From JBJKRF01 sp046704785 (GTDB lineage: Bacteria; Chloroflexota; Anaerolineae; Anaerolineales; Villigracilaceae), in the NCBI GenBank assembly GCA_046704785.1, contig JBJKRF010000155.1, forward strand, positions 1-37,798: 37,798 nt of DNA. The letters run 5' to 3'. Position 1 is the stretch's first letter. The number at the start of each line of letters is the position of its first letter. The notes beneath the pieces are model-generated. The model had not been told where the DNA came from, made no database searches, and saw only the letters and a list, made by a program, of their open reading frames with translations. Below are positions 24,801-32,581 of this stretch, in pieces. Position numbers and translations under genes: made by a program.

Positions 24801-27800
24801 AGTGTCGAGTCGCCGCGCGACGGCTTGCGTCCCGACCGCCCGACGATGGAGACGCTTGAGGTCTTTGCTACGCAGGCTGCCTTGACAATTATCAGCGGTC
24901 GCCAGATCGTGGACTATAACGCTGAAATTGGCAAGCTGTCGACGGAAGTGCATCGCCAGGAGAATCTACTTGGCTTCAGCCAGCAAAGCCTGCCCATGTT
25001 GTTGCATAAGGACCTCGAGCAGACGATTCTGCTCAGTTATCTCAACCAGCGCGCCCGACACATTCGCGCCGGTTTGCAGTTGACCGAAGCAATCAGCCGT
25101 CAACTGGACGTTTCTTCGGCATTCTTTACGCTTGGACAACAGGCGCTGGTCAGCTTCGACATGTCAATCTCGCTTGTCGCCAGGGAAACGCCCGACGGCC
25201 CGCGAATCATTCACATTATGGGTAACTTGCCACGGGGCGCCAATCCCGAAACGTCGTTCGGGCAGCGCAATCCCTTGCGCGTGGCCCTGCAGACCGGAGA
25301 AACGTTGATCTCCACCGAAGTGGACGAGGACGAGTTCTGGCACGATACCCCCTTCCTGATTGCCCTGCACGCCAAGTCGTTTGTGTGCATCCCCGTGGTC
25401 ATCAATGAAAAGCCCATCGCGGCGGTACTGACCGTCGATTCGGAGGCCATGCCAGCCCTGACAGCGGAAGACCGCCAGGTCTATTTACAGATCAGCCGGC
25501 AGCTTTCGGTGACGCTGCAAAACGTCAGCCTGTTGAACGAAACTCGCCAACGCCTGCAAGAAGTGAACCTGTTGCTGGATTTCAGCCGTCACCTGAGCGG
25601 CCTCGATCCGAAAGAAATCGTCCACTCCCTGCTCGACAGCGCTTTGCGCGTGGTCAGCCCGGCTCACGCCGGTGTGGCGCTGCTTTTGGACCCCCAGTTG
25701 GAGCGGCTCGTCCCGCAAGCGGCCTCCAACTACGTGGACGATGACAGCATCCTGGAAATCGAATACCACCTTGGCGAAGGGTTACCCGGACGTGTCTTTG
25801 CCGAAAAAACGTCACTGCGCGTCGACGAGGTCAACTTCGCGATCGACTACAATCTTCCGGCTGAGAATCTGCTCAAATACCGGAAAGCCACCGGTGGGCG
25901 TCTGCCCGTTTCGAGTCTGTTGATGCCCATCCGTACCAGCGAACGGGACCTCGGCGTCCTCGTCCTCGACAATTTCAACACGCCCGCGGCATTTCGTGAG
26001 GACGACGAGGCCTTGTTACTTTCATTGACGCAGCAGGTGGCGCTCTCGCTTGAAAACGTCCGCCTGGTGCAGGCTACCCAGGAACGCGCCGGCCAGTTGC
26101 AGGCCCTGAACGACGTTGCTGCGACCATCAGTTCGAGCCTCCAGTATAAAGAACTGGTCTCTTCGCTGTTGGAGCGCATGAAGGCCATTATCCCGTACGA
26201 TACGGCCATCCTATGGCTGCGTGAGGAAGACCAGATGATTATTGCCGAGGCGCGTGGCTTCGACGATAATGAGCAGCGTATCGGCTTGAGCGTAAATGTG
26301 GCTGATAGCGTGCTGCTCAACGAGATGACACGCTCCGGGCAGGCGATTGCCGTCGCTGACGTGCGCTCTGATGCGCGTTTTCCCTCCCTGGTCGAACCAA
26401 GCCATCTTTCCTGGCTGGGCATTCCCTTGATTACCAAGGGCCAGGTGATCGGCGTAATCGCCGTCGAAAAAACCGAACCGACTTTTTATGGCAACGAGCA
26501 GGTACAACTCTCGGCCACGTTTGCCAGCCAGGCGGCCATTGCCCTCGATAACGCCAGACTGTTTGAGGAAAGCCTGCGCCGCGCTGCTGAACTGGATGAG
26601 CGTTCTCAACGTCTGGCCTTGATCAATGAATTCTCGTCCGAACTGGGCGGGTCGCTGAATGCCGATCAGGTACTCAAACTGACCGTAAATCAGATGATCA
26701 GCGCTTTGGGCACGGAACGGGCCATGATTATGCTCGTGGACTCTGCCGGAAAGCCCTCGCTGATCAATATTTTGCCCGACGAGAGCAACCGCCCGGCAAT
26801 GTACCGTCCGTTACCGGCCTCTCCAATCTTCGAGCGTCTGCGTGAGTCGATGAGCGTATTCACCACCGATAACATTTCTGCCGAGTCTGACCTGGCGCCG
26901 CTCTCGGAATTCATTGGCAATGCCACCTCGGCATTGTTGCTGCCAATTGCCAGCGGTCAACACCTTTATGTGATTCTGTCTGAATCGATGGAGACGCGTC
27001 GCTTCACCTCGACGGAAATCGAAATGGCGCGTACCTTGGGTAACCAGGCCGCCATTGCGTTGGAAAATGCCGATTTGTATCAATCTACGCTGGCAACTGC
27101 CGAGCGCCTGGCGATCCTCAATCAGGTCTCCTATGACATCAGTTCCAGTCTCGACCCGGAGAATATTTATAAAGCAGTTCACGATGCTGTTTCCCGGTTG
27201 ATGCCGGTGGATGCCTTTGTTGTTGCGCTGCTCGATGAGGAAGCGCAGGATGTAGAGGCAACCTATGTCGTCGACATGGGACAGCGCATCTCCGATGTGC
27301 GCCTGCCGCTGGGTCACGGGTTGAGCGGCAGGGTGATCGAGACGGGTGAGCCCATCCTGACCCTCGATGCGCAAGATGCTGAACAACGCGGCGGTGTGAC
27401 CATCGGTGAAAAAGGAACGCCGCATTCGATCATTGCTGTGCCCATGTTCTCGGCAGGAAAAGTGATCGGCGCGCTTTCTGCGCAAAGCTACCAGTTCAAC
27501 GCTTATTCTGAGGATTACATCCAGATTTTGAGTACGCTCGCCAACCAGGCAACGGTTGCCATCCAGAATGCGCGTTTGTTTGCGGAAACCCAAAAACTGG
27601 CTGCGACGATGGAACAGCGTGTGGTCGAACGTACCGCAGCCCTGGAGCATGAACAGCGCAACACAGAGACGCTCTTGCGCATCTTGACGGAAGTTTCTGC
27701 CAGCCTCGACCTGGACCGTGCACTTAGCCGGACGCTGGGATTGCTCAACGAAGCTATTGGCGCAGAGCAGGGGACGATCATGCTGCTCAACCTCGAAGAC

Positions 27801-29285
27801 AATATGCTGCATTACCGCGCCGGCTACGGATACGTTAGCGACTCGACCGAGCAGATCAGTATGCGGCTGTCGTCCAACTTGAAACTTAAGATCGGTGAGG
27901 GCCTTGCGGGTTGGGTGGTGAAGCATCGTCAATCGGTATTGGTCGAGGACCTGTACAAAGATTCGCGCTGGGTGGTTTCGCAAGGCTCCCAGCAGCACCG
28001 CAGCGCAGTCGTCGCGCCGTTGGTCGTCGGTGAAGATGTGATCGGCGCCATTATGGTCTTTCATCGCAAAGTCAGCTATTTCACCGACGACACCCTGGAG
28101 ATGGTGCAGGCAATAGGTAGCCAGGTTGCTATTTCGATCAATAACGCTCAATTGTACGAACTGATTCGCGACCAGGCGGAGCGCCTGGGCTCGATGCTAC
28201 GTAGCCAACAAGTGGAAGCCAGCCGCCAGACGGCTATCCTCGAAGCTGTGGCCGATGGTGTGCTCGTCACCGACCCTGCCAACAAGATCACCTTCATCAA
28301 CGTTTCAGTGGAACGCATCCTGGGACTACGGGCTGCGCAACTCGTTGACCGCCCGCTGGGTAATTTCGCTGGGTTGTTCGGCAAGAGCACGCAAACCTGG
28401 ATTCAAACTGTGCATGAATGGTCGGATAACCCGGAGGAGCAGCGTCCTGGTGAGACCTTTGCCGAGCAGATCGGCCTCGAAAACGGAAAAGTGGTGCTGG
28501 TTCACCTTGCGCCGGTGATCTGGCAGAACGAATTCTTGGGGACGGTTTCCATCTTCCGCGACATCACGCACGAAGTGGAAGTTGACCGTTTGAAGTCGGA
28601 GTTCGTGGCGACAGTGAGTCACGAACTGCGTACGCCGATGACATCCATCCGCGGCTATGTCGACATCCTGTTGATGGGAGCGGCGGGTGCCTTGAGCGAG
28701 CAACAGACTCATTTCCTGGATATCGTCAAGGGAAATACCGAACGTTTGAATATCCTGGTCAACGACCTGCTCGATATTTCTCGCATCGAAGCCGGACGTG
28801 TGATGCTCTCGCTTCAGGCTGTGGATATGCACGAAGTGGCTGATGAAATTGTAGCTGACGTGGTCCGTCGTTCGCAGGAAGAAAACAAACCGATGGATGT
28901 CAAAGTCAAAGTAGAGAAGAATCTGCCTCGCGTGCTGGCTGATCCCGAACGCGTTCGCCAGATCATGGGGAATCTGGTTGGCAATGCCTACAATTACACA
29001 CCCGCCGATGGGAATATCACCGTTCAACTGCACCGTGTAGACGGAACTGTTCAGATAGATGTGATGGATACGGGAATCGGCGTATCTCCTGATAGTCAGG
29101 ATCAAGTCTTTGAGCGTTTCTTCCGTGGCGAAGACCCCATGGTTTTGGCAACGCCCGGCACGGGTTTAGGGTTGTCCATTGTTAAGCAACTTGTCGAAAT
29201 GCACCACGGCAAAATCTGGATGCAGAGCAAAGGGACCCCCGGGGAAGGCAGCACGTTTTCTTTCACCCTGCCGGTAGAGGAATGA
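21846..29285 (+). CDS. Giant membrane-anchored hybrid of PAS, eleven GAF domains and histidine kinase
   Basis: 2479 residues. An N-terminal transmembrane helix (about 7-28) is followed by a PAS-like domain (about 50-130). Eleven GAF-like domains span about 172-2105; I counted them by the recurring end helices (for example AIRNARLYEVQ, MIDNALLVQQ, TLQNVSLLNE, ALDNARLFEE, AIQNARLFAE, SINNAQLYEL). A second PAS lies at about 2125-2245, before HisKA with phospho-acceptor His2259 in VSHELRTP and HATPase_c with DTGIG (2408-2412) and GTGLGLSI (2438-2445). It is therefore a complete histidine kinase, with phosphotransfer expected to the receiver genes on either side. The length is far above ordinary kinases (400-900 residues). 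With AAGGG upstream of ATG it follows the REC-GGDNF gene by 14 bp, and the single-receiver gene follows by 12 bp. Confidence 0.95.
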   Translation: MFGQTLSIGIGILVAGLVAVLFVYLLLRMVVPRLQPVVQETIQPSFTQVQPHQNALMAIEPGGRIRYLNRLAQDWFGLIEGEIPNLERLGRRVRPSEKFLELCATEGQARFSLNGRLVDAYSYQMPGNTPMMVLTMRQTELSLSTVETGQQESLPVTALRTVSEFGQEIASSLSLETTLESILTNVERLVACDFLEVKVWDGTNSKLIPYRMAGPPGTTRMLQQEQVSQFGNYETYLLADREDKYVPDTRNSPHIRFDPDTGRIPPMGSYIGVPLAAGGDLVGTLEIGVTPINGLSDEDLNIVRLITGQAAIAIRNARLYEVQQRWNSQLFGLASLAQTVGTLHDLKDLFTRLVDGLSPLFDVQILGFLMYDEQRHSLEGQMPFFGLPDSVVQIYKTTIAPNSPGEERLLKQEIISTKDAAQDSIWAELGLRDVSQAASIHDTALIPLVSSGRFVGYLQLSNHKRETTALTQDELQLLNIVANQVAAMIDNALLVQQARQRSQRSEAMRRIANLVSSSATLDEILRYSIQELTQLLQADSSAIFLVDESEGIMRAHIPSAYGVPEELQEAFSKLYVKPAAYRLTVAASQRPFMSGNLSKDRRVLMLYRAIVRRLKLESALVVPLIVGGEGIGELLIGAHQPDLFNNYDLQIASTAAGQLAVAIEASRHVIDTEESLRRRADQMDVVSRITREINTTSNLREMLNFVYSECLRVSHAECGSVLLYAPDEELAETHRVMMHLGHSPSGQSPVQYDKLECGDPVVVPQVDSSSAPHSDVASLLVCPICYQGESVGVIELHSSEAAHFDPVMVDTVRIIAVQTAIAVDNLMRFREQQKRTELFHRRADTLLKIFETDKNLLIDQPLANTLEVIAHGIQEATPFEVVVISLNDVSTGVLQRVAAVGLDDETLRNLKGQQQSWSSVSQLLKPEFEIGNLFLIPHDQVPVIPSDVQMATLVQQTSEVPNAWNPQDLLLIPIYDYQNNPLGLISVESPRDGLRPDRPTMETLEVFATQAALTIISGRQIVDYNAEIGKLSTEVHRQENLLGFSQQSLPMLLHKDLEQTILLSYLNQRARHIRAGLQLTEAISRQLDVSSAFFTLGQQALVSFDMSISLVARETPDGPRIIHIMGNLPRGANPETSFGQRNPLRVALQTGETLISTEVDEDEFWHDTPFLIALHAKSFVCIPVVINEKPIAAVLTVDSEAMPALTAEDRQVYLQISRQLSVTLQNVSLLNETRQRLQEVNLLLDFSRHLSGLDPKEIVHSLLDSALRVVSPAHAGVALLLDPQLERLVPQAASNYVDDDSILEIEYHLGEGLPGRVFAEKTSLRVDEVNFAIDYNLPAENLLKYRKATGGRLPVSSLLMPIRTSERDLGVLVLDNFNTPAAFREDDEALLLSLTQQVALSLENVRLVQATQERAGQLQALNDVAATISSSLQYKELVSSLLERMKAIIPYDTAILWLREEDQMIIAEARGFDDNEQRIGLSVNVADSVLLNEMTRSGQAIAVADVRSDARFPSLVEPSHLSWLGIPLITKGQVIGVIAVEKTEPTFYGNEQVQLSATFASQAAIALDNARLFEESLRRAAELDERSQRLALINEFSSELGGSLNADQVLKLTVNQMISALGTERAMIMLVDSAGKPSLINILPDESNRPAMYRPLPASPIFERLRESMSVFTTDNISAESDLAPLSEFIGNATSALLLPIASGQHLYVILSESMETRRFTSTEIEMARTLGNQAAIALENADLYQSTLATAERLAILNQVSYDISSSLDPENIYKAVHDAVSRLMPVDAFVVALLDEEAQDVEATYVVDMGQRISDVRLPLGHGLSGRVIETGEPILTLDAQDAEQRGGVTIGEKGTPHSIIAVPMFSAGKVIGALSAQSYQFNAYSEDYIQILSTLANQATVAIQNARLFAETQKLAATMEQRVVERTAALEHEQRNTETLLRILTEVSASLDLDRALSRTLGLLNEAIGAEQGTIMLLNLEDNMLHYRAGYGYVSDSTEQISMRLSSNLKLKIGEGLAGWVVKHRQSVLVEDLYKDSRWVVSQGSQQHRSAVVAPLVVGEDVIGAIMVFHRKVSYFTDDTLEMVQAIGSQVAISINNAQLYELIRDQAERLGSMLRSQQVEASRQTAILEAVADGVLVTDPANKITFINVSVERILGLRAAQLVDRPLGNFAGLFGKSTQTWIQTVHEWSDNPEEQRPGETFAEQIGLENGKVVLVHLAPVIWQNEFLGTVSIFRDITHEVEVDRLKSEFVATVSHELRTPMTSIRGYVDILLMGAAGALSEQQTHFLDIVKGNTERLNILVNDLLDISRIEAGRVMLSLQAVDMHEVADEIVADVVRRSQEENKPMDVKVKVEKNLPRVLADPERVRQIMGNLVGNAYNYTPADGNITVQLHRVDGTVQIDVMDTGIGVSPDSQDQVFERFFRGEDPMVLATPGTGLGLSIVKQLVEMHHGKIWMQSKGTPGEGSTFSFTLPVEE

Positions 29286-29297
29286 TGAGGAGTTCAA

Positions 29298-29672
29298 ATG
29301 GCAAAAATTGTGATCGCAGAAGATGAACCCGACATCCGCGAATTGATCGCGTTTACGTTGCGTTTTGCCGGCCATGAAGTCGTTACGGGCAGTAATGGGG
29401 AGGAGGGCTATGAACTGGCGAAAAAGGAAAAACCAGACCTGGTCATGCTGGATGTGCGTATGCCCAAAATGACCGGCTACGAGGCCTGTAAACGCATCAA
29501 ATCAGAACCCGACCTGGCAGAGATTCCCGTAATCTTTTTATCGGCAAAGGGGCAGGAAAGTGAAATCGAGCAGGGAATCTCCGCAGGGGCGGAAGAATAC
29601 CTGCTCAAACCGTTCGCTCCAGACCAGCTAACGGATCGAGTCAAAACTGTTTTGGCAAAATATGGGAAGTGA
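29298..29672 (+). CDS. Single-domain response regulator (CheY-like)
   Basis: 124 residues, one receiver domain only. Acidic pocket AEDE (7-10), phospho-acceptor Asp52 in VMLDVRMP, Ser82 (IFLSAKG) and Lys104 in YLLKPF are all in place. No output domain, so it acts by protein binding or as a phosphate relay or sink. GAGGAG precedes ATG. It follows the histidine kinase gene by 12 bp and is its natural partner. The other possible partner is the REC-GGDNF protein on the kinase's other side. Confidence 0.94.
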   Translation: MAKIVIAEDEPDIRELIAFTLRFAGHEVVTGSNGEEGYELAKKEKPDLVMLDVRMPKMTGYEACKRIKSEPDLAEIPVIFLSAKGQESEIEQGISAGAEEYLLKPFAPDQLTDRVKTVLAKYGK

Positions 29673-29685
29673 TCACTAAGGAATT

Positions 29686-30471
29686 ATGAGCGCGATCTTG
29701 TTGGACGGAGGCATTGTGCATTACGAGGTGATTGGGCGTGGACGCCCGATCATCTTCCTGCACGGCTGGCTGGGCTCGTGGCGCTACTGGGTGCCCGCCA
29801 TGCAGTCGGCCTCTACCTCCTTCCGCGCTTATGCGCTGGATATGTGGGGCTTTGGAGATACGGCACACGAAACGGCACGTTACGCCCTGGAACAGCAGAC
29901 GGCTTTGCTTGATCACTTCTTGCAGGAGATGGGCATGGGCAAGGTTGCCCTGGTGGGGCATGGCCTGGGCGCGTTGGTTGGGTTGCTCTTTGCGATGCGC
30001 TACCCCAATGCGGTGGACCGCATCATGGCGGTGGATGTGCCCCTCGACCTCGACTCGGTCAATGCCCGCCTGCGCAGTGGCGGCCTGGATGACCTGGTGG
30101 ATTGGTTGCTCTCCAAAGCGGACGATACTGAACCCGTTCGCACCGATGCCGCTAAAATGGACCCTCTAGCCCTGACCACCTCGTTTAGCTCGCCGGATTA
30201 TTTCAACATTTCCGGGCGCATTCTCAACATGACCACGCCCTGTTTGCTGGTCTACGGGCAGAACGACCCGGCTGTTGCTGTTCCGACAATCGAAGTAGAG
30301 GCCACGCCCCTGAACATGCACGCCGTCCTGCTCGAACAATCCGGGCATTTCCCCATGCTGGACGACTCTGTGCGCTTCAATCGCTTGTTGACCGATTTCC
30401 TGGCGCTCGAGTCAGGCGAAAGCCCACGGGACCTGCAACTCAAGGAAGATTGGAAACGCCGTGTGCGTTGA
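29686..30471 (+). CDS. Alpha/beta hydrolase paralogue lacking the nucleophile Ser
   Basis: 261 residues, clearly a paralogue of the protein at 17075-17878: both begin with GGIVHYEVIGRGRP or the like, then LHGWLGSW, and alignment needs no gaps up to the elbow. The elbow reads GHGLGA with Gly93 where the paralogue has Ser93 (codon GGC). Asp194 (GQNDP) and His221 (SGHFPML) remain. Without the nucleophile, normal ester hydrolysis is not expected. The protein may be a ligand-binding sensor, like plant receptors derived from this fold, or a different kind of enzyme. The frame is intact, so it is not a broken gene. Last gene of the operon; ATG is 13 bp after the receiver gene. No terminator is visible after it. 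Confidence 0.88.
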   Translation: MSAILLDGGIVHYEVIGRGRPIIFLHGWLGSWRYWVPAMQSASTSFRAYALDMWGFGDTAHETARYALEQQTALLDHFLQEMGMGKVALVGHGLGALVGLLFAMRYPNAVDRIMAVDVPLDLDSVNARLRSGGLDDLVDWLLSKADDTEPVRTDAAKMDPLALTTSFSSPDYFNISGRILNMTTPCLLVYGQNDPAVAVPTIEVEATPLNMHAVLLEQSGHFPMLDDSVRFNRLLTDFLALESGESPRDLQLKEDWKRRVR

Positions 30472-30501
30472 ACAAGGCTGCAAATTAACGCGCGGTTTTG
30501 C

Positions 30502-30530
30502 TTGACAGGCGATTATCAGCGACGTATACT
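30502..30530 (+). promoter_or_regulatory. Sigma-70-type promoter of the thiamine operon
   Basis: TTGACA (30502-30507, perfect), a 17-bp spacer, and TATACT (30525-30530). Transcription would start near 30537, just before the TPP riboswitch. It lies 30 bp after the stop of the preceding operon. Confidence 0.9.
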
Positions 30531-30544
30531 CAATCGACAACATA

Positions 30545-30628
30545 ACGGGGAGCCCGTAGTCGGGCTGAGAGGAGGGCGCGAGCCCTCGACCCGCAATACC
30601 TGATCCGGGTTATGCCGGCGGAGGGAAA
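30545..30628 (+). promoter_or_regulatory. TPP riboswitch (THI element)
   Basis: The conserved THI-box elements occur in order: CGGGGAGC at 30546-30553, GGGCTGAGA at about 30562-30570, an optional stem of GGAGGGCGCGAGCCCTC type, then ACCTGATCCGGGTTATGCCGG (consensus ACCUGAUCUGG-UAAUACC) and GCGGAGGGAA. It binds thiamine pyrophosphate and controls the downstream thiamine genes. The GGAGG at 30620-30624 could pair with CCTCC (30650-30654) of the terminator's left arm and act as antiterminator when no ligand is bound; this pairing is an inference. Confidence 0.95.
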
Positions 30629-30643
30629 ATACCAATTGCTTTT

Positions 30644-30673
30644 AACCATCCTCCCCGGCGGGGATGGTTTTTT
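30644..30673 (+). terminator. Intrinsic terminator of the TPP riboswitch leader
   Basis: AACCATCC (30644-30651) pairs with GGATGGTT (30662-30669), followed by a run of six T ending at 30673. It lies 16 nt after the aptamer and before the first gene, so ligand-induced premature termination is the likely control mode. Confidence 0.85.
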
Positions 30674-30757
30674 GTTCCGCGGTCATAGGCAGGCACAAGT
30701 GGATTTCCCTGAGAATTGCATACCGCATGATTTTTGGGGAACCCGGAAAGGACGATC

Positions 30758-31402
30758 ATGTCGCGCGCAGTTATTTTTGTCAATGGTGAACTACCCGACC
30801 TGGGCGCCGCTCGCGGTCTCGTTCACACCGACGATTTTATCGTTGCGACGGATGGCGGGGCACGCTACGCGATCAAGTTGGGCCTGATCCCCCACGTCAT
30901 CATCGGTGATATGGATTCGCTCTCCGAAGCCGAAGTGCGCGTCTTTACCGACATGGGAGTCAATATGCTGCGTTTTCCGCCGGTCAAAGATGAGACGGAC
31001 CTCGAACTGGCGCTGGGGCATACCCTCAAAGCCGGCCACCACCCAATCGTCATTATCGGTGCGCTGGGGGGCCGCCTCGATCAGACCATCGGTAACATCT
31101 CCCTGCTTTCCGGCCCGGAGACGCTGGCGGTTGATGTTCGCATCGACGACGGCCTCACAGAAGCGTTCTTTGTCTCCGGCAAGGCCAGTCTCCGCGGAAC
31201 CGCAGGCGATACCGTCTCCTTGCTGCCCTGGGGAAACCCTGCCGAAGGCGTCAGCACCGATGGCCTGTGCTATCCCCTCAACCAGGAAACGCTCTATCCG
31301 CATCGTACGCGCGGCGTCAGCAACCAGATGTTGGCGAAAAAGGCCCAGATCAGCCTGAAAAGTGGAATCCTGTTATGTGTCCACCATCGTGAACCATCTT
31401 AA
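30758..31402 (+). CDS. thiN: Thiamine pyrophosphokinase
   Basis: 214 residues. The enzyme transfers pyrophosphate from ATP to thiamine, giving the cofactor TPP. Motifs of the family are present: TDGGARYAIKLG (31-42), IIGDMDSL (48-55), DETDLELAL (78-86) and GALGGRLDQT (101-110). The short length is typical of the bacterial ThiN form. ATG 30758 has AAAGGA a few bases upstream; a TTG start 24 bp earlier is less likely. First gene after the riboswitch; the transporter genes follow, which fits salvage of thiamine from outside and direct pyrophosphorylation rather than full synthesis. Confidence 0.94.
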   Translation: MSRAVIFVNGELPDLGAARGLVHTDDFIVATDGGARYAIKLGLIPHVIIGDMDSLSEAEVRVFTDMGVNMLRFPPVKDETDLELALGHTLKAGHHPIVIIGALGGRLDQTIGNISLLSGPETLAVDVRIDDGLTEAFFVSGKASLRGTAGDTVSLLPWGNPAEGVSTDGLCYPLNQETLYPHRTRGVSNQMLAKKAQISLKSGILLCVHHREPS

Positions 31403-31419
31403 CAACAGGAGCTTCGTAT

Positions 31420-32523
31420 ATGAACCGATTTTTCTCTACCCTTGTCCTGGTCGCTGTTTTATTGGGTGCCTGCGCCCCTACGGCAGCGCCGCAGGCCACA
31501 CCGGCTGGCGCGTCGGCGGCCTCCACACAGGCGTCGGCAGCCGCCGGAAACACCCGCACGCTGACGGTGATGACGCATGATTCCTTTGCTGCCACGCAAA
31601 GCGTCATCCAGGCTTTCGAAAGCGCCAACAACGTCACCGTGCAATTTGTCAAAAGCGGCGACGCCGGCGCGGCCTTGAACAAAGCTATTCTCACCAAAAA
31701 TGCCCCCATCGCCGATGTCTTCTACGGTGTGGACAACACCTTTTTGTCTCGCGCGCTGGATGCCGACATTTACCAGCCGTATGCTTCCCCGCTGCTGGCT
31801 AATATCCCTGACCAGTTCAAGCTCGATCCCCAGAATCGCGCCCTGCCGGTGGACTACGGCGACGTGTGTATCAACTACGACAAAGCCTATTACAGCGCCA
31901 ACAATATTCCCTTGCCGCAGACGCTCGATGACCTGACCAATGCCCGCTATATCGACCAACTCGTCACCGAGAATCCGGCTACCTCCTCGACGGGGCTGGC
32001 CTTCCTGCTGGCGACGGTTGCCAAATATGGCGACCCCGGTTACCTTGATTACTGGAAGGCGCTCAAGGCCAACGGCGTGGTTGTCGTGGACGGCTGGGAA
32101 ACGGCGTACTACACCAACTTCAGCGGCTCTACGGGCAAAGGCCCGCAGCCCATGGTGGTTTCGTACGCCAGCAGTCCTGCCGCCGAGGTGGTTTACGCCT
32201 CCCCGCCGCGCACCGACTCGCCCATTGGCTCCATTCTGGACGCCGGAACCTGTTTCCGCCAGATTGAATTCGTCGGTATCCTGAAAGGTACCAAAAATCT
32301 CGACCTGGCGCAGAAATTCGTCGACTTCATGCTCGGCGTCCAATTCCAGGAAGACATGCCTTTGCAGATGTACGTCTACCCGGTCAACCAGCAGGCCAAA
32401 CTGCCCGACGCTTTCGTCAAATATGCCCAGGTCGCTACAGGGCCCGCGACGTTGCCTCCCGCCGACATTGCCGCCAACCGCGATAAGTGGATTCAGGCCT
32501 GGTCGGACCTGATGTTGAAATAA
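31420..32523 (+). CDS. thiB: Thiamine ABC transporter, substrate-binding lipoprotein
   Basis: 367 residues. An N-terminal signal peptide ends in a lipobox LLGAC with lipid-modified Cys18, followed by a Pro/Ala/Thr/Ser-rich linker (about 19-45). The mature domain is a periplasmic-binding-protein fold of the ThiB/TbpA type: LTVMTHDSFAA, the segment VDYGDVCINYDKAYY, ARYIDQLVTENPATSSTGLAFLL and YYTNFSGSTGKGPQPMVVSYASSPAAEV. As a lipoprotein it fits a cell with one membrane or a thin envelope. It captures thiamine or TPP for the permease and ATPase genes downstream. AGGAG lies 8 nt before ATG; 17 bp after thiN. A stable hairpin follows its stop. Confidence 0.93.
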   Translation: MNRFFSTLVLVAVLLGACAPTAAPQATPAGASAASTQASAAAGNTRTLTVMTHDSFAATQSVIQAFESANNVTVQFVKSGDAGAALNKAILTKNAPIADVFYGVDNTFLSRALDADIYQPYASPLLANIPDQFKLDPQNRALPVDYGDVCINYDKAYYSANNIPLPQTLDDLTNARYIDQLVTENPATSSTGLAFLLATVAKYGDPGYLDYWKALKANGVVVVDGWETAYYTNFSGSTGKGPQPMVVSYASSPAAEVVYASPPRTDSPIGSILDAGTCFRQIEFVGILKGTKNLDLAQKFVDFMLGVQFQEDMPLQMYVYPVNQQAKLPDAFVKYAQVATGPATLPPADIAANRDKWIQAWSDLMLK

Positions 32524-32533
32524 TACGCCAACG

Positions 32534-32572
32534 CGTTGCAGAGAATGTCTCTCAAAGGCATTCTCTGCAACG
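32534..32572 (+). promoter_or_regulatory. Perfect 14-bp hairpin between the thiB and thiP genes
   Basis: CGTTGCAGAGAATG (32534-32547) and its exact complement (32559-32572) flank an 11-nt loop. It ends 9 nt before the GTG start of the permease gene and is followed by only GTTTC, so a full terminator is unlikely. It probably protects the upstream mRNA or lowers transcription or translation of the permease, giving more binding protein than channel. Confidence 0.7.
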
Positions 32573-32581
32573 GTTTCTGCT

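Noticed and set aside
26811..28151. 446-codon minus-strand frame inside the giant kinase gene
   Set aside because: Antisense shadow of strongly conserved GAF coding sequence. It has no domain or upstream signals.
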